Shown here piece after piece: positions 1-10,725 of a stretch of DNA of 64,000 nucleotides. Position 1 is the stretch's first letter. Every line of letters begins with the position of its first letter. The DNA lies in NCBI RefSeq assembly GCF_963675815.1, contig NZ_OY776574.1, positions 304,001 through 368,000 of the forward strand. Direction: 5' to 3'. Both the position numbers and the translations under genes were made by a program. The notes below the pieces were generated by a model. The model was given only the letters and a program-made list of their open reading frames with translations, did no database searches and had not been told where the DNA came from. This DNA comes from an uncultured Desulfuromusa sp. (GTDB lineage Bacteria > Desulfobacterota > Desulfuromonadia > Desulfuromonadales > Geopsychrobacteraceae).

Positions 1-561
1 AGCTCCAGTCTTGAAAATGCCTGCTTTCTCAGCGGCAATTTCAGTCAACCCTGCTCCCAGATATGCAGTATGATCCAGTGCGATCGGCGTCAGCAGGCAA
101 AGTTCAGGGGTAACAATATTGGTCGCATCAAGCCTGCCACCCATCCCCGTCTCCAGAATGGCCCATTGAACTCCACACCGCTGAAAACAAAGAAGAGCCA
201 TGGCTGTCGTGAGCTCAAAAAAAGTCGCCCGCAATGCTTCTGCATGTGGACGGAGCTCTTCAATCAGCTCAACCGCATCAGACTCTGAAATTTGGCGGGT
301 ATTAATTCTGATCCGCTCAGTAAAACTGTGTAGATGGGGAGACGTATACAAGCCGGCTGAAATCCCTGCTGCCTTGAAAATACCGGCAAGTGCCGCAGCC
401 GTTGAACCTTTACCGTTGGTGCCGGCAATATGGATAATACGTAAATGCTGCTGCGGGTTACCGACTCTGGATAGAAGCTTGCGGATATTTTCCAGCCCGA
501 GTTTAATCCCGAAAAACTGCAGAGAATACAGATAAGCAAGGCTGTCCTGATAGCTAGCCAT
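1..561 (-). CDS. folC: Folylpolyglutamate/dihydrofolate synthase FolC, N-terminal part
   Basis: Adds glutamate to folates (and to dihydropteroate in bifunctional forms) in the cytoplasm. The gene runs off the left edge, so only the first 187 codons are visible. The protein begins MASYQDSLAYL and carries the Mur-ligase-type P-loop GTNGKGST near residue 45, followed by a YTSPHL segment typical of FolC. The ATG at 561 lies 5 bases after the accD stop, so it is the last visible gene of the trp-accD-folC operon. Nothing looks damaged in the visible part. Family assignment is firm; whether it is mono- or bifunctional cannot be judged here. Confidence 0.93.
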   Translation of the reverse strand, partial: MASYQDSLAYLYSLQFFGIKLGLENIRKLLSRVGNPQQHLRIIHIAGTNGKGSTAAALAGIFKAAGISAGLYTSPHLHSFTERIRINTRQISESDAVELIEELRPHAEALRATFFELTTAMALLCFQRCGVQWAILETGMGGRLDATNIVTPELCLLTPIALDHTAYLGAGLTEIAAEKAGIFKTGA

Positions 562-566
562 CTGCC

Positions 567-1415
567 TTATTTTTTGGTGAAAATTCGCAGTAACTGAGAC
601 AGTTTCTGCTTCATCTCCTTACGCGGGATAATCATGTCGATCATACCATGTTCAAGCAGATATTCTGAACGCTGAAAGCCTTCAGGGAGGGTCTGCCGAA
701 TCGTCTGCTCAATAACCCTTGGCCCTGCAAATCCGATAAGGGCACGTGGTTCTGCAACATTCAGATCTCCGAGCATCGCAAAGCTGGCCGTAACGCCACC
801 GGTTGTCGGATCTGTTAACACAGAAACAAACGGAACTCCAGCGGCCTTCAGTTTCGCTAAAGCGGCACTGGTTTTAGCCATTTGCATCAGCGACATAATG
901 CTTTCCTGCATCCGGGCGCCACCAGAAGAAGAAAAAATTAACACGGGAGCATTGGTGTCCAAACCCTTTTCAATCGCTCGAGTAATTTTCTCACCCACCA
1001 CCGAGCCCATGCTGCCGCCCATAAAAGAAAAATCGAACACGGCGACGACAACCGGCAAACCATCAAGATTTCCCTCGCCACAAATCACAGCATCACCGTC
1101 ACCCATTTTCTTGACTGCTGCCTTGATCCGATCTTTATATTTTTTCGAATCCTTAAAGTCGAGAAAGTCAACCGAACGCATTTTCGCATCCATCTCGACA
1201 AAAGTTCCTGCATCAATCACCAGATCTATTCTTTCACGTGCACCGATCCGAAAATGGTAGTCACATTTAGGACAAACATTCAGATTGCGCTGAACTTCCT
1301 TGGCGTAGATAATTTCCTGACAATTTTTACATTTTGTCCAGACCCCTTCGGGAACCTGGACATTTTTTTTCTCAGTAGAAGCAGTCAATGCTGTTTTTTT
1401 ACGAAACCAAGCCAT
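567..1415 (-). CDS. accD: Acetyl-CoA carboxylase carboxyltransferase subunit beta
   Basis: Beta subunit of the carboxyltransferase that moves CO2 from biotin to acetyl-CoA, making malonyl-CoA for fatty acid synthesis. The 282-residue product has the N-terminal zinc ribbon (CKNC and CPKCD, about residues 29-51) and the crotonase-fold core with a SSGGARMQE segment and the [12 protein letters not shown] segment that form the active-site backbone. Length is normal for AccD. It lies between trpA and folC, a linkage common in proteobacteria; accA is not in the window. Translation probably follows the trp genes on one message. Confidence 0.97.
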   Translation of the reverse strand: MAWFRKKTALTASTEKKNVQVPEGVWTKCKNCQEIIYAKEVQRNLNVCPKCDYHFRIGARERIDLVIDAGTFVEMDAKMRSVDFLDFKDSKKYKDRIKAAVKKMGDGDAVICGEGNLDGLPVVVAVFDFSFMGGSMGSVVGEKITRAIEKGLDTNAPVLIFSSSGGARMQESIMSLMQMAKTSAALAKLKAAGVPFVSVLTDPTTGGVTASFAMLGDLNVAEPRALIGFAGPRVIEQTIRQTLPEGFQRSEYLLEHGMIDMIIPRKEMKQKLSQLLRIFTKK

Positions 1416-1466
1416 GAAACATCCTTTTCGTTTGCGCTCAAAGATAACTTCTCAAAAATCTCGCGC

Positions 1467-2294
1467 TCAGCTGGTGAGGGCTGTCAATCCACGTTTAAGG
1501 TCAGTGACAAACTTTGCAACCTCGGGCAGCAACTCTTCACTCTTACCGTTCTTTTCAATTATTTTAACCAACGCACTACCGACAACAACCCCATCAGCAA
1601 AGGCTCCAACCGCCTGTGCATCGGCAACGGTAGTAATTCCAAAACCGACACCAACCGGGACAGCTGTCATCTTCTTAATATCTTCAACCGCCGGCTGAAT
1701 ATCTTGAGGAGAGATTTTTTTCGCCCCGGTGACACCGGTCATCGAAACATAGTAGAGGTAGCCCTCTGCAGCTGCCGCCAATCTCTCCATTCTCTCGCGT
1801 GGCGTTGTTGGCGCAAGCAAGGTAATCAGGGCGATTCCTGATTCATGCATCAAAGCACTGATTTCTGTGGCCTCTTCATGAGGCAAATCAACCAGAAGCA
1901 GACCATCAACCCCTGCGGCTGCAGCATCCCTGGCAAAACGCTCAGCACCATAGCAAAAAACCGGATTATAATATCCCATCAGAACCAATGGAATTTCTGT
2001 TTTTTGCCGCACTTCTGCAACCAACTGAAGCACTCCGGAAAGAGTGGTTCCTGCAGCAAGCGCACGTTCTGAAGCAGCCTGGATCGTAGGGCCATCAGCC
2101 ATTGGATCAGAAAAAGGGACTCCCAGCTCAATCAAATCAGCGCCGGCCTCAACCAGTGTCAGGATGATATCAGCCGTCACTTTTAAATCAGGATCACCTG
2201 CTGTGACAAATGGAATCAACGCCGTTTCCTGACGCTCTTTTAATGCTGCAAAAGTTGTATCAATCCGTGACATCTTTACCATTTCTTTTTGCAT
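1467..2294 (-). CDS. trpA: Tryptophan synthase alpha chain
   Basis: Cleaves indole-3-glycerol phosphate to indole and glyceraldehyde-3-phosphate; indole passes to TrpB. A TIM barrel of up to 275 residues with the catalytic Glu in ELGVPFSDP and the catalytic Asp in LLVDLPHEE, plus the phosphate-binding GVGFGI motif. The start is uncertain: ATG codons lie at 2294, 2282 and 2273, and alignment with usual TrpA starts (MSRID) favours 2273. It is separated from trpB by a helicase gene, which is unusual because trpB and trpA are normally adjacent. Confidence 0.96.
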   Translation of the reverse strand: MQKEMVKMSRIDTTFAALKERQETALIPFVTAGDPDLKVTADIILTLVEAGADLIELGVPFSDPMADGPTIQAASERALAAGTTLSGVLQLVAEVRQKTEIPLVLMGYYNPVFCYGAERFARDAAAAGVDGLLLVDLPHEEATEISALMHESGIALITLLAPTTPRERMERLAAAAEGYLYYVSMTGVTGAKKISPQDIQPAVEDIKKMTAVPVGVGFGITTVADAQAVGAFADGVVVGSALVKIIEKNGKSEELLPEVAKFVTDLKRGLTALTS

Positions 2295-2386
2295 GAGGCA
2301 GATCTTTAACAGATTTGAGTCGAAATTTTGAGTTTAATTGATTCCAGACTCAGTTTTCAATGCTTTTCTTGAAACACAAAATCGTT

Positions 2387-3655
2387 TCAACCCTTTGGGA
2401 CCGTAGTTCCTGACTTCGCAGCGGGACGCCGCCGTGGTCTTCTTCGTTTCCTCTGCCCGGCAGGTTTCTCCACTGGGGGGCGTTTTCGTTTCGGCTGAGC
2501 ACGTTTGTAAGTAAAACAGAAATCTTCGTCCAACGGCATTTCACTTGGAATTTTGAAACCGAGATAATCTTCGATATCGTCCAGAACATAGACCATTTCT
2601 TCATCGGCAAAGCTGATTGCCCGACCAACAGCCCCGGCCCTTGCCGTCCGGCCGATACGATGGACGTAATCCTCCCGATCCTGAGGAAGATCATAATTGA
2701 TCACATGGGTGACATTATCAACATGAATACCTCTGGAAGCGACATCGGTTGCGACCAGGTGAGTTAAACTGCCAAGTTTAAACTGGTCAAGAATCCGCAT
2801 CCGTTTTTTTTGCGGAATATCTCCAGACAAAACAGCACTGGCAATATTATTGGCCAGTAGCAGGGCGCTCAAGCGCTCGGCTTCAACTTTGGTATTGACA
2901 AACAGCATAACCCGACCGGGTGCAGACTCCCGTTTCAACAAGCCAAGAAGCAGGGCAAATTTTTCACTCCTTGAGACATGATAAAGAATATGCTCAATCC
3001 CTTCAGCCGAAACCTGCTCCGGGGCAATTTCGACTCGTTCAGCCAGATTCATGAACTCATAGGCAAGTTCCATCACCTGCGCCGACAAGGTTGCAGAAAA
3101 AAGCATTGTCTGGCGTTTTTCAAACGGGGGCAGTTTGCGCAGGATATAGCGCAAATCCTTAATAAATCCCATATCAAACATGCGGTCCGCTTCATCAATC
3201 ACCAACGCCTCAACACGGTGCATTGAAAAGACCTTCTGTTTTGCATAATCGATCAGGCGACCAGGGGTCGCGACAATGATATCGACACCATCCTTCAAAG
3301 CCCGACGCTGTTTTTCGTAATCCACCCCACCAAAAATTGGTTGTACTCTCAGGCCGGTATGCTGACCAAGCAACTCGGCATCCTTGCAAATTTGCACCAC
3401 AAGTTCACGTGTCGGGGCCATCACCAGAGCGCGGGGATTGTTACTGGTACTGTTTTTATTCTCAAGCAAACGGCAGAAAAGGGAAATCAGAAAGGCGGCA
3501 GTTTTCCCCGTGCCCGTCTGTGCCTGAGCCGCAACATCTTTACCAGCTAAAGCCAGGGGAATGGATTCTTCCTGCACCGGAGTCAGTGATTCAAAGCCCG
3601 CATCAAGAATTCCCTGCTGGACAACATCCGGGAGAGTTAACTCGACAAATTTCAT
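2387..3655 (-). CDS. DEAD-box ATP-dependent RNA helicase, RhlE-like
   Basis: A 422-residue RNA helicase expected to unwind RNA duplexes in ribosome assembly or RNA turnover. Visible motifs in order: Q-motif region ([11 protein letters not shown]), motif I AQTGTGKT, Ia PTREL, Ib [28 protein letters not shown]. The last 40 or so residues are rich in Arg/Lys/Pro, a typical RNA-binding tail. Its ATG overlaps the trpB stop (ATGA, 3652-3655), so it is translationally coupled to trpB and sits inside the trp operon, 92 bases before trpA. A role in tryptophan synthesis is not implied; the placement may couple its expression to growth state. Subfamily (RhlE rather than SrmB or CshA) is a judgement from overall layout. 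Confidence 0.93.
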   Translation of the reverse strand: MKFVELTLPDVVQQGILDAGFESLTPVQEESIPLALAGKDVAAQAQTGTGKTAAFLISLFCRLLENKNSTSNNPRALVMAPTRELVVQICKDAELLGQHTGLRVQPIFGGVDYEKQRRALKDGVDIIVATPGRLIDYAKQKVFSMHRVEALVIDEADRMFDMGFIKDLRYILRKLPPFEKRQTMLFSATLSAQVMELAYEFMNLAERVEIAPEQVSAEGIEHILYHVSRSEKFALLLGLLKRESAPGRVMLFVNTKVEAERLSALLLANNIASAVLSGDIPQKKRMRILDQFKLGSLTHLVATDVASRGIHVDNVTHVINYDLPQDREDYVHRIGRTARAGAVGRAISFADEEMVYVLDDIEDYLGFKIPSEMPLDEDFCFTYKRAQPKRKRPPVEKPAGQRKRRRPRRRPAAKSGTTVPKG

Positions 3656-4851
3656 GACAACTCAACTCCTGAAAATTCTGCAACCGTATGAATATCCTTA
3701 TCTCCGCGTCCCGACAGGTTAACCAACACAATTTTATCGGACGACAGCGTTGGTGCAAGTTTTATCACCTGAGCGATCGCATGGGCACTTTCAAGTGCCG
3801 GGATAATCCCTTCGAGATGGGTCAATTGATAAAAAGCATCCAGAGCTTCGCTGTCACTGATTGCTACATATTCCGCCCGTTCAATATCTTTCAAATGAGC
3901 GTGTTCCGGACCGACTCCAGGATAATCAAGACCGGCAGAGATTGAATGGGCGTGCTGAATCTGACCATCATCATTCTGCAGCAAATAGGTCTTGTTCCCA
4001 TGCAGGACTCCCGGAGACCCGGCCGAAATGGATGCCGCATGCTTACCGGATTCAACGCCGTGCCCCGCAGCTTCAACTCCAAGCAGTTGCACGGAAGTCT
4101 CTTCAATAAAAGGATAAAACAGCCCCATGGCATTAGATCCGCCACCGATACAAGCCACTGCCACATCGGGCAGACAACCTTCTGCTTCCTGCAACTGTTG
4201 TTTCGCCTCAATACCAATGATCGACTGAAAATCCCGCACCAGAACGGGATAGGGATGCGGTCCCGCAACTGTTCCAATCACATAAAAAGTATCCCGGACA
4301 TGTGTCACCCAGTGGCGAAGCGCATCGTTCATAGCATCCTTTAAGGTTGCCGTTCCGCTGGTGACTTCCGTCACTTTTGCCCCGAGAAGTTTCATCCGGA
4401 AAACATTCAGAGACTGGCGACGAATATCCTCTTTCCCCATAAAGACTTCGCATTCCATCCCAAACAACGCAGCGACAGTCGCCGTAGCGACACCATGTTG
4501 ACCAGCGCCGGTTTCAGCAATAACTTTCTTTTTCCCCATCCGCCGTGCCAGAAGAATCTGCCCGACAGTGTTATTGACTTTATGTGCACCCGTATGATTC
4601 AGGTCTTCACGTTTGAGGTAGACCTTCGCCCCCCCCAATTCCCTGGTCAGTCGTTCTGCAAAATAGAGCGGACTCGGGCGACCGACATAATGTTGCAAAT
4701 AATATTCGAATTCCCGCTGAAACTCAGGATCCTGTTTCGCTTCAGCATAGGCTTGTTCCAACTCCAGTAGAGCCGGCATCAATGTTTCAGCAACATAACG
4801 CCCACCGTACTCACCAAAATGGCCACGCTCGTCGGGATAATGGTAACTCAT
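3652..4851 (-). CDS. trpB: Tryptophan synthase beta chain
   Basis: Condenses indole with serine to give tryptophan using pyridoxal phosphate. The 399-residue protein has the N-terminal [10 protein letters not shown] segment, the PLP lysine in NHTGAHKVN (about residue 91), the GGGSNAMG phosphate-binding loop and a C-terminal NLSGRGDKD motif, all typical of the TrpB1 class that works with TrpA. It overlaps trpF by 4 bases upstream (4848-4851) and the helicase by 4 bases downstream. Intact. Confidence 0.98.
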   Translation of the reverse strand: MSYHYPDERGHFGEYGGRYVAETLMPALLELEQAYAEAKQDPEFQREFEYYLQHYVGRPSPLYFAERLTRELGGAKVYLKREDLNHTGAHKVNNTVGQILLARRMGKKKVIAETGAGQHGVATATVAALFGMECEVFMGKEDIRRQSLNVFRMKLLGAKVTEVTSGTATLKDAMNDALRHWVTHVRDTFYVIGTVAGPHPYPVLVRDFQSIIGIEAKQQLQEAEGCLPDVAVACIGGGSNAMGLFYPFIEETSVQLLGVEAAGHGVESGKHAASISAGSPGVLHGNKTYLLQNDDGQIQHAHSISAGLDYPGVGPEHAHLKDIERAEYVAISDSEALDAFYQLTHLEGIIPALESAHAIAQVIKLAPTLSSDKIVLVNLSGRGDKDIHTVAEFSGVELS

Positions 4852-5465
4852 GCTTCTCTCACCTGTTGTATGAATTTATAAACTTTATCGTGGTCTTTAT
4901 GCCCTGGAGATTTTTCCACTCCACTGGAGACATCAACCGCATACGGGTTAACTGTTCTGATAGCTCCTGCAACATTCTCCGGATTCAAACCACCGGCCAG
5001 AATCAGAGGTCTTCTTCCCGTCAGCTTTTTTGCCAACTGCCAGTCAAAGCTCTCACCGGTGCCACCATAATGCTGATCACTCCAGGCATCAAGAAGCAAT
5101 GCCGACACCTGGAAGTTTTCCGCCTCCGTCAAAGACCCCGCATCCTTGACACGAATGGCCTTAATAACCGGATACGGAGCCAGAACACAGTCTTCAGGGG
5201 TTTCATCACCATGAAGTTGGACAACACCCAACCCTGCAGTATGCATGACCTGCTCAATCATTTCGGAACCTGCGTTGACAAACAAACCGACCGTTACCAC
5301 AAAAGGTGGTAGAGCAGCGGTAATATCCCTGACCTTCTCAGGACAGATATATCGTGAACTGCCTTTATAAAAAACAAATCCAAGCGCATCAGCACCTGCC
5401 TCAGCAGCGCAAAGGGCGTCTTCTAGGTTTGTGATTCCACATATTTTAATCCGGGGCATCGCCAT
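4848..5465 (-). CDS. trpF: Phosphoribosylanthranilate isomerase
   Basis: Isomerises N-(5-phosphoribosyl)anthranilate to the 1-deoxyribulose form, the third step of tryptophan synthesis. A 205-residue TIM barrel with the catalytic Cys in KICGIT (about residue 9), the [11 protein letters not shown] segment and the GGLNPENV phosphate loop. It starts 5 bases after the trpC stop; an in-frame ATG two codons later (5459) has better spacing to the AGGG at about 5471. The stop overlaps the trpB start by 4 bases. Confidence 0.97.
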   Translation of the reverse strand: MAMPRIKICGITNLEDALCAAEAGADALGFVFYKGSSRYICPEKVRDITAALPPFVVTVGLFVNAGSEMIEQVMHTAGLGVVQLHGDETPEDCVLAPYPVIKAIRVKDAGSLTEAENFQVSALLLDAWSDQHYGGTGESFDWQLAKKLTGRRPLILAGGLNPENVAGAIRTVNPYAVDVSSGVEKSPGHKDHDKVYKFIQQVREA

Positions 5466-5470
5466 AAACC

Positions 5471-6256
5471 CTATACGTTCCCCAGCAGTGAGCGTAATTT
5501 TGCTTCGATATCGGCTTCCCGCATCAAGCTTTCTCCAATCAGAAAAGCACCGGCTCCGGATTGCTGTAGCCGCTCAATATCCGCCCGGCCATGGATACCG
5601 CTTTCGGCAACCGCAACCTGTTGACGCGGAATTTTTGCGGCCAGATCCTCGGTCACCTTCAGGTCGGTCTCAAAGTTTTGCAAATTGCGATTATTGATAC
5701 CGATTAAATCCACCGGCAGTTGCAGAGCTCTCTTCAGTTCATCGCTATTATGCACTTCCAGCAGAGTGTCGAGCTGCAACTCCTTTGCCAACTCCGCCAG
5801 CTCCTGGAGACACCCGTCGTCCAGAGCCGCGGCAATCAGAAGAACCGCATCGGCTCCAGCAGCACGAGCCTGATAGATTTGATAGGGATCAACAATAAAG
5901 TCTTTACGCAACAAAGGCAGGTCAACCTGAGCTCTGATCAAGCCAAGATATTCCAGAGAACCATAGAAATATTCGTAATCGGTTAAAACGGAAAGACAGC
6001 TGGCTCCCCCTCGTTCATAACTCCGGGCAATGGCTACGGGATCAAAATCCTTACGGATAATCCCTTTTGACGGAGAGCCCTTTTTCACTTCAGCAATGAT
6101 CGCGGTGCCTGTCTGCGAAACATGCCGCAACTGCCTGGCAAAACCTCGCACCTGATCTGCACCTGCTATCTTTTTTTTCAATTCAACGAGTGGTTGTCGG
6201 ATTTGATCTGCGGCGATCTCTACACGCTTTGTCTGCAAAATTCTGTCAAGAATCAT
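5471..6256 (-). CDS. trpC: Indole-3-glycerol phosphate synthase
   Basis: Closes the indole ring from carboxyphenylamino-deoxyribulose phosphate. A 261-residue single-function TrpC (not fused to TrpF). Visible: [11 protein letters not shown] near residue 56 with the catalytic Lys, [12 protein letters not shown] near 115, LLEVH near 165, GINNRNL near 185 and the VAESGI loop near 215. The start overlaps the trpD stop by 4 bases (6253-6256). Confidence 0.97.
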   Translation of the reverse strand: MILDRILQTKRVEIAADQIRQPLVELKKKIAGADQVRGFARQLRHVSQTGTAIIAEVKKGSPSKGIIRKDFDPVAIARSYERGGASCLSVLTDYEYFYGSLEYLGLIRAQVDLPLLRKDFIVDPYQIYQARAAGADAVLLIAAALDDGCLQELAELAKELQLDTLLEVHNSDELKRALQLPVDLIGINNRNLQNFETDLKVTEDLAAKIPRQQVAVAESGIHGRADIERLQQSGAGAFLIGESLMREADIEAKLRSLLGNV

Positions 6257-7302
6257 TGATTGGTGACCCTTATAAGAGCATCAAGAGTCGCCTTGGCACG
6301 ACCAGTTTCAATGGCATGGCGAGCTTTTTCAATACCGGCATCAATATCCGCAGACAAACCGGCGGCAACCAGAGCATAGGCACTGTTGAGAAGAACGATA
6401 TCAAGTTTTGGCCCAGGTTGTCCGGACAGGACGGCACTCACAATTTTTGCATTCTGTTCAGCATCTCCCCCCTGAAGATCTGCCAGACGACACCTTTTGA
6501 AACCAAACTGTTCCGGCTCAACGGTTTGAACGGCAATGTTATTACCACTGATTGCTGCCACAAAAGTGGCCCCTGTCAGCGTAATTTCATCCATCCCATC
6601 AGCACCACAAACAACAAAGCCACGCCGGCAACCAAGATTCAAAAGAACCTGAGCCAAAGGTTCAACCAGATCCCGGCTGAATACCCCCAGAACCTGTCGA
6701 TCGGCCCCGGCAGGATTTGTCAGAGGTCCGAGAATATTAAAAATTGTACGAATCCCAATTTCCCGTCGCGGCCCGATAGCATATTTCATCGCACCATGGA
6801 GAGCCGGCGCAAACAAAAAGCCGACCCCTGTTTTTTTAATGGATTCGGTGACCTGCTCCGGTGATATATCAAGCTTGACACCAAGCTTTTCTAAAACATC
6901 AGCGCTACCACAGGAAGAAGAAACACTGCGATTTCCGTGTTTCGCAACCTTTGCACCACAAGAAGCAACCACGATAGCAACCGTTGTTGAAATATTGAAA
7001 CTTTTGGTTCCACTGCCACCGGTACCACAGGTATCAAGGATTGTTTCCCGATCAACATTGATATCATCACGATCGATATCAATCACATCACCAACCCGGA
7101 TAGGCGTTGCCCGTGCACGCATCACCTTTGCCGCACCAATAATTTCTGGGATCGTCTCCCCTTTCATCCGCAGCGCAGTCACAAAAGCTCCAATCTGCGC
7201 CGGGGTTGCCTCCCCCCCCATGATCTGATTCATTGCATCAATCATTTCCGCTTCGGTCAGATCTTGTCGTTCAACCAGCCTTGCAATCGCCTCTTTAATC
7301 AT
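6253..7302 (-). CDS. trpD: Anthranilate phosphoribosyltransferase
   Basis: Transfers phosphoribose from PRPP to anthranilate. The 349-residue protein shows the family signatures [17 protein letters not shown] (PRPP binding, about residues 90-106), [18 protein letters not shown] (anthranilate binding) and a GPLTNPAG segment. It is free-standing rather than fused to TrpG, and lies 13 bases after trpG. Its stop overlaps trpC. Confidence 0.98.
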   Translation of the reverse strand: MIKEAIARLVERQDLTEAEMIDAMNQIMGGEATPAQIGAFVTALRMKGETIPEIIGAAKVMRARATPIRVGDVIDIDRDDINVDRETILDTCGTGGSGTKSFNISTTVAIVVASCGAKVAKHGNRSVSSSCGSADVLEKLGVKLDISPEQVTESIKKTGVGFLFAPALHGAMKYAIGPRREIGIRTIFNILGPLTNPAGADRQVLGVFSRDLVEPLAQVLLNLGCRRGFVVCGADGMDEITLTGATFVAAISGNNIAVQTVEPEQFGFKRCRLADLQGGDAEQNAKIVSAVLSGQPGPKLDIVLLNSAYALVAAGLSADIDAGIEKARHAIETGRAKATLDALIRVTNQ

Positions 7303-7315
7303 CGATCTAACCTCC

Positions 7316-7885
7316 TCAGCAGGTTATCTTGAGAAAATTGTTCAGCAAATCCTTCCCGACCGTGGTCAAGATTGATTCGGGATGAAACTGCACTCCCCAA
7401 ACCGGAAATTCCTGATGCTGCAACCCCATGATTTCCTTTTCCTGGGTCCATGCCGTAATCTTCAAAGTGGCGGGAAAACTCTCCCGCTCTGCGATTAAAG
7501 AGTGGTAACGGGTTGCCGTAAAAGGATCCGCTATCCCCCGGTAAAACTCACTGCCATCATGCTCAATAGGACTGGTTTTACCATGCATCAACCGGTCAGC
7601 ACGCACCACTTTGCCACCGAAAGCCTCGGTGATCGCCTGATGTCCGAGACAGATACCCAAAAGGGGAATCTTGCCGGCAAATTCCTGGATCGCCGCAACC
7701 GAAATCCCCGCCTCTTTTGGAGTGCAGGGCCCGGGGGAAATGACCAGTCTCTCAGGAGCCAGGATCTCAATATCTTTCAGAGTTAATTTGTCGTTTCTGA
7801 TGACTTTAACTTCTTCACCAAGCTCAAGAAAATATTGAACGAGATTATAGGTAAAAGAGTCATAGTTATCGATCATTAGCAGCAT
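7316..7885 (-). CDS. trpG: Anthranilate synthase component II (glutamine amidotransferase)
   Basis: Glutaminase subunit that supplies ammonia to TrpE; the family may also serve p-aminobenzoate synthase. 189 residues, class I amidotransferase with oxyanion strand [11 protein letters not shown], nucleophile Cys in GICLGHQ (about residue 79) and the His-Glu pair in VQFHPES. It starts 18 bases after trpE. No separate pabA is seen in the window, so a double role with PabB elsewhere is possible. Confidence 0.96.
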   Translation of the reverse strand: MLLMIDNYDSFTYNLVQYFLELGEEVKVIRNDKLTLKDIEILAPERLVISPGPCTPKEAGISVAAIQEFAGKIPLLGICLGHQAITEAFGGKVVRADRLMHGKTSPIEHDGSEFYRGIADPFTATRYHSLIAERESFPATLKITAWTQEKEIMGLQHQEFPVWGVQFHPESILTTVGKDLLNNFLKITC

Positions 7886-7903
7886 ATGTCTGGACTTCCT
7901 ATA

Positions 7904-9385
7904 CTATACAAGACCACGGTTTGCCATCTCAATGGCTCGTTTGACGCCACGGGCCTTGTTTAATGTTTCCTGGTATTCCATCTCCGGATCAGAATCTGCG
8001 ACAATTCCGGCACCAGCTTGCAAATAAAACTTATCCTTTTCTATCTGCAATGTCCGAATCGCAATAGCCAGATCCATATTTCCGCTGAAAGAAAAATAAC
8101 CGACAGCCCCTCCGTAAACCTCTCGGCGAACCGGCTCAAGCTCATCAATGATCTCCATCGCTCTTATTTTGGGCGACCCTGACAGGGTTCCGGCAGGGAA
8201 TGCCGCACGAAAAACGTCGAAGCAATCCAAATCAGGACGTAATTGACCACGGACATTGGAAACGATATGCATTACGTGGGAATAACGCTCCACCACCATC
8301 AACTCGCTAACTTCAACCGTACCCGCCTGGGCAACACGACCGACGTCATTGCGCCCCAGATCAACAAGCATGATATGTTCAGCACGCTCTTTAGGATCCG
8401 CCAGCAGCTGTTCCTCCAGGGCCAGATCTTCAGCAGGAGTCTTCCCGCGAGGCAAGGTGCCGGCAATCGGTCTGACATCAACCTGATCACCCTCTTTACG
8501 TACCAGCACCTCCGGAGAAGCACCAACAACGATCGAGTCATCAAAGCGCAGAAAAAACATATAAGGGGAAGGATTAATCGTCCGCAGCGCCCGGTAAATA
8601 TCAAAAGGATCGGTTTTCACCTGGCCGGTAAAACGTTGCGAAATGACCACCTGAAAAATATCACCGGCACGGATATATTCTTTACACCGCTCAACGGCCG
8701 CCTTGAAATCTTCACGGGCAAAGTTCGGTGTCAACTCCTGTTTGCCATCGCCGCCAGCAGGTGCGCTTGCCCAGGGCAACGGTCTGCGTAAAGTCGCAAT
8801 AATTTCTTCAATCTGCCGCTGCGCATCCCTGTAAACCTGTTGTGGATCGTCCCCTTCTTGCAGATAAACGTTGCAAACCAGCTTTACCTTCTGCTGCATA
8901 TTGTCGAATATCAGCAGCCGCTTGGTAAACATAAAGCAGGCGTCCCAGCCACCGATCTGACGCGGATTGCTGTCGGGCAATTCTTCGACAAAGCGGACCA
9001 TATCATAGCCCAGATAACCAACCGCTCCGCCAAAGAAAAGCGGCAGACCATCGATCTCTACCGGTTGGAATTCAGCCATCAACTCCCGAAGCTTGTGCAG
9101 AGGATCGCCACAATGACCCGAATCGACAACACGCCCGCTATCAACAACTTCAAAAAAATCATCCCGGCAGCGAAAGACCCTGGCGGGCCCACTGCCGAGA
9201 AATGAATAGCGTCCCCACCTCTCTCCTCCCTCAATCGACTCAAGAAGAAAAGATGTTTTTCCATCGTCAATCTTACGAAAGGCCGAGACCGGAGTCTCCA
9301 TATCCGCAAGAATTTCACGGAAGACGGGAATGAGATTTCCCTGTGTCGCCAATTGACAAAATTCTGTTTGAGATGGGAAATACAT
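7904..9385 (-). CDS. trpE: Anthranilate synthase component I
   Basis: Converts chorismate and ammonia to anthranilate; first committed step of the pathway and first gene of the operon. 493 residues. The N-terminal LLES motif (about residues 46-49), which in known TrpE proteins takes part in tryptophan feedback binding, is present. C-terminal chorismate-binding core includes PIAGTLPRGKTP, DLGRNDVGRV, FPAGTLSGSPK and QAGAGIVADSDPE. The start ATG has an AAAGG about 12 bases upstream. Confidence 0.97.
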   Translation of the reverse strand: MYFPSQTEFCQLATQGNLIPVFREILADMETPVSAFRKIDDGKTSFLLESIEGGERWGRYSFLGSGPARVFRCRDDFFEVVDSGRVVDSGHCGDPLHKLRELMAEFQPVEIDGLPLFFGGAVGYLGYDMVRFVEELPDSNPRQIGGWDACFMFTKRLLIFDNMQQKVKLVCNVYLQEGDDPQQVYRDAQRQIEEIIATLRRPLPWASAPAGGDGKQELTPNFAREDFKAAVERCKEYIRAGDIFQVVISQRFTGQVKTDPFDIYRALRTINPSPYMFFLRFDDSIVVGASPEVLVRKEGDQVDVRPIAGTLPRGKTPAEDLALEEQLLADPKERAEHIMLVDLGRNDVGRVAQAGTVEVSELMVVERYSHVMHIVSNVRGQLRPDLDCFDVFRAAFPAGTLSGSPKIRAMEIIDELEPVRREVYGGAVGYFSFSGNMDLAIAIRTLQIEKDKFYLQAGAGIVADSDPEMEYQETLNKARGVKRAIEMANRGLV

Positions 9386-9423
9386 GAGAATTATAAACCT
9401 TTGTAAAAATGGAGTTTTTTAAC

Positions 9424-9451
9424 ACTATAGACTCAGCCAAGTCAAGCAAAG
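9424..9451 (-). promoter_or_regulatory. Weak candidate sigma-70 promoter for the trp operon
   Basis: On the minus strand a TATAGT -10 box (9429-9424) is preceded by a poor -35 (CTTTGC at 9451-9446, 16-base spacer). A TTGAC at 9445-9441 is too close to act with it. The position, about 40 bases before trpE, is suitable. No leader peptide with Trp codons and no terminator hairpin was found, so attenuation is not supported. Confidence 0.3.
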
Positions 9452-9853
9452 CACCCCCATAAATCACTCCCCCTAAAAACAAAATAAACAATCCATCTGG
9501 TTGCAAGTTTAAACAGGCAAAAAACAGCCTCAAACACCTTGTTAATTTTATAGAACGATATTTGATAAAAATTATCTTATCATCGATGAAGACAAAAAAA
9601 TCACATCCATAGAAAAGCTGACAACGCCAGATATTTACTGACCTGAAATACGCCTAAAGGAACAAGTCACAAAAAATTCCTTGAGTCGCGAAAAAATGAA
9701 ACGATTATAAAGTTTTTTAAACAGCGTTATATTAACTATATCCTCACAATTATTCTAATAATTTCTTTTTATTTTCAATAAGTTAACTGTAAATAAAAAA
9801 AAACAAATCCCAATCAATAAAAAACAAGAATAAGACATCAACAAAAAAGTGTG
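9452..9853. other. AT-rich intergenic region between divergent trpE and iclR
   Basis: About 400 bases, strongly A+T rich with many A-runs, between the trp operon and the iclR gene. No coding region, RNA gene or clear hairpin was recognised. It probably holds promoter and regulator sites for both directions. Confidence 0.5.
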
Positions 9854-9882
9854 TTGACAACTATATAACAGCGTATTACTGT
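9854..9882 (+). promoter_or_regulatory. Candidate sigma-70 promoter for the IclR regulator
   Basis: A perfect -35 box TTGACA (9854-9859) is followed after 17 bases by a weak -10 TACTGT (9877-9882). It lies 85 bases before the iclR start. The AT-rich TATATAA inside the spacer may be part of an operator. Confidence 0.45.
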
Positions 9883-9966
9883 ACCGTCATCATACTGCCC
9901 ATATAAGATTAAAAGTTGCTAAAATGAATCTCCAGTTTAAAATTTATCCAAAAGGCTCAGGACACA

Positions 9967-10725
9967 ATGCCAGGCAGAGAAAAAGACTCTTACAATATCA
10001 GGTCTGTTGAAAATGCCCTGCACCTCCTTGAAGCACTCGCTGATGAGGAAAGCAGCTGCAGTCTGGCTCAGCTTAGCCAACGCCTGGATATGACCAAGGC
10101 CAGCCTGTTCAGAATGATGGCAACTTTTGAAAACCACGGTTATGTCGAGCGAGGTAATCTCAGTGGCGAGTATCAGCTCGGACTGGCCGCATTTGAGGTC
10201 AGCCAGAAGCTGCTCTCCAAAATGACTCTACTTCGAAAAGCCAGACCCGCCATGGCTCAATTGGTACGTCAGTGTAATGAAACTGTTTATCTGGTCGTTC
10301 AAAGAGATCGCGAGGCGCTTTTTTTGGAAATGCTGGACAACGACCAGAAAGTGAAGGTCATCCCTTTGACCAGCCAGCGCTTTCCTTTAGAGGAATGTGC
10401 CGCCGGTAAAATTTTTCTGACATTTGATGAAACCAACCAGCCACTTACAACGGACCACCCCGAATTGCTGAACGAAATTTCCCACTGCCGCAAGCAGGGC
10501 TACTGCATCGACAACAACGGTATCGGTGAAGGGAGTACTTGTATCGCGGTTCCACTATTCAAGTCCGGTAAGATCCTGACGGGTTGTCTGGCATTGATTG
10601 CACCAAGTTTCCGCACGGATGAAAATCGCATCAACAAAGAACTGGCACCGGCATTAAAAGCAGCAGGAGAAATGATTTCAGCGCAACTGGGCCATAACGC
10701 TTATACTCCCAGGAGTATTCCTTGA
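9967..10725 (+). CDS. IclR-family transcriptional regulator
   Basis: A 252-residue regulator. The N-terminal winged helix-turn-helix covers about residues 10-75 (SVENALHLLEAL, then LSQRLDMTKASLFRMM as recognition helix), and the C-terminal IclR effector domain about 80-245, with the ECAAGKIFLTF and CIAVPLF segments. IclR proteins usually respond to small carboxylic or aromatic acids. It lies directly upstream of the DUF4212/symporter pair in the same direction, so it probably controls carboxylate uptake. The ligand is not known. Confidence 0.9.
   Translation: MPGREKDSYNIRSVENALHLLEALADEESSCSLAQLSQRLDMTKASLFRMMATFENHGYVERGNLSGEYQLGLAAFEVSQKLLSKMTLLRKARPAMAQLVRQCNETVYLVVQRDREALFLEMLDNDQKVKVIPLTSQRFPLEECAAGKIFLTFDETNQPLTTDHPELLNEISHCRKQGYCIDNNGIGEGSTCIAVPLFKSGKILTGCLALIAPSFRTDENRINKELAPALKAAGEMISAQLGHNAYTPRSIP

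Noticed and set aside
264..539. 91-codon minus-strand frame at the left edge
   Set aside because: It is out of frame with the clear FolC reading on the same strand, which carries the GTNGKGST P-loop.
2350..2694. 114-codon minus-strand frame overlapping the helicase gene
   Set aside because: A shadow frame of the helicase, with no recognisable protein features.
9315..9533. Open frame across the trpE start, considered as a tryptophan leader peptide
   Set aside because: It has no Trp codons, no terminator/antiterminator hairpins follow, and it runs into trpE in another frame.
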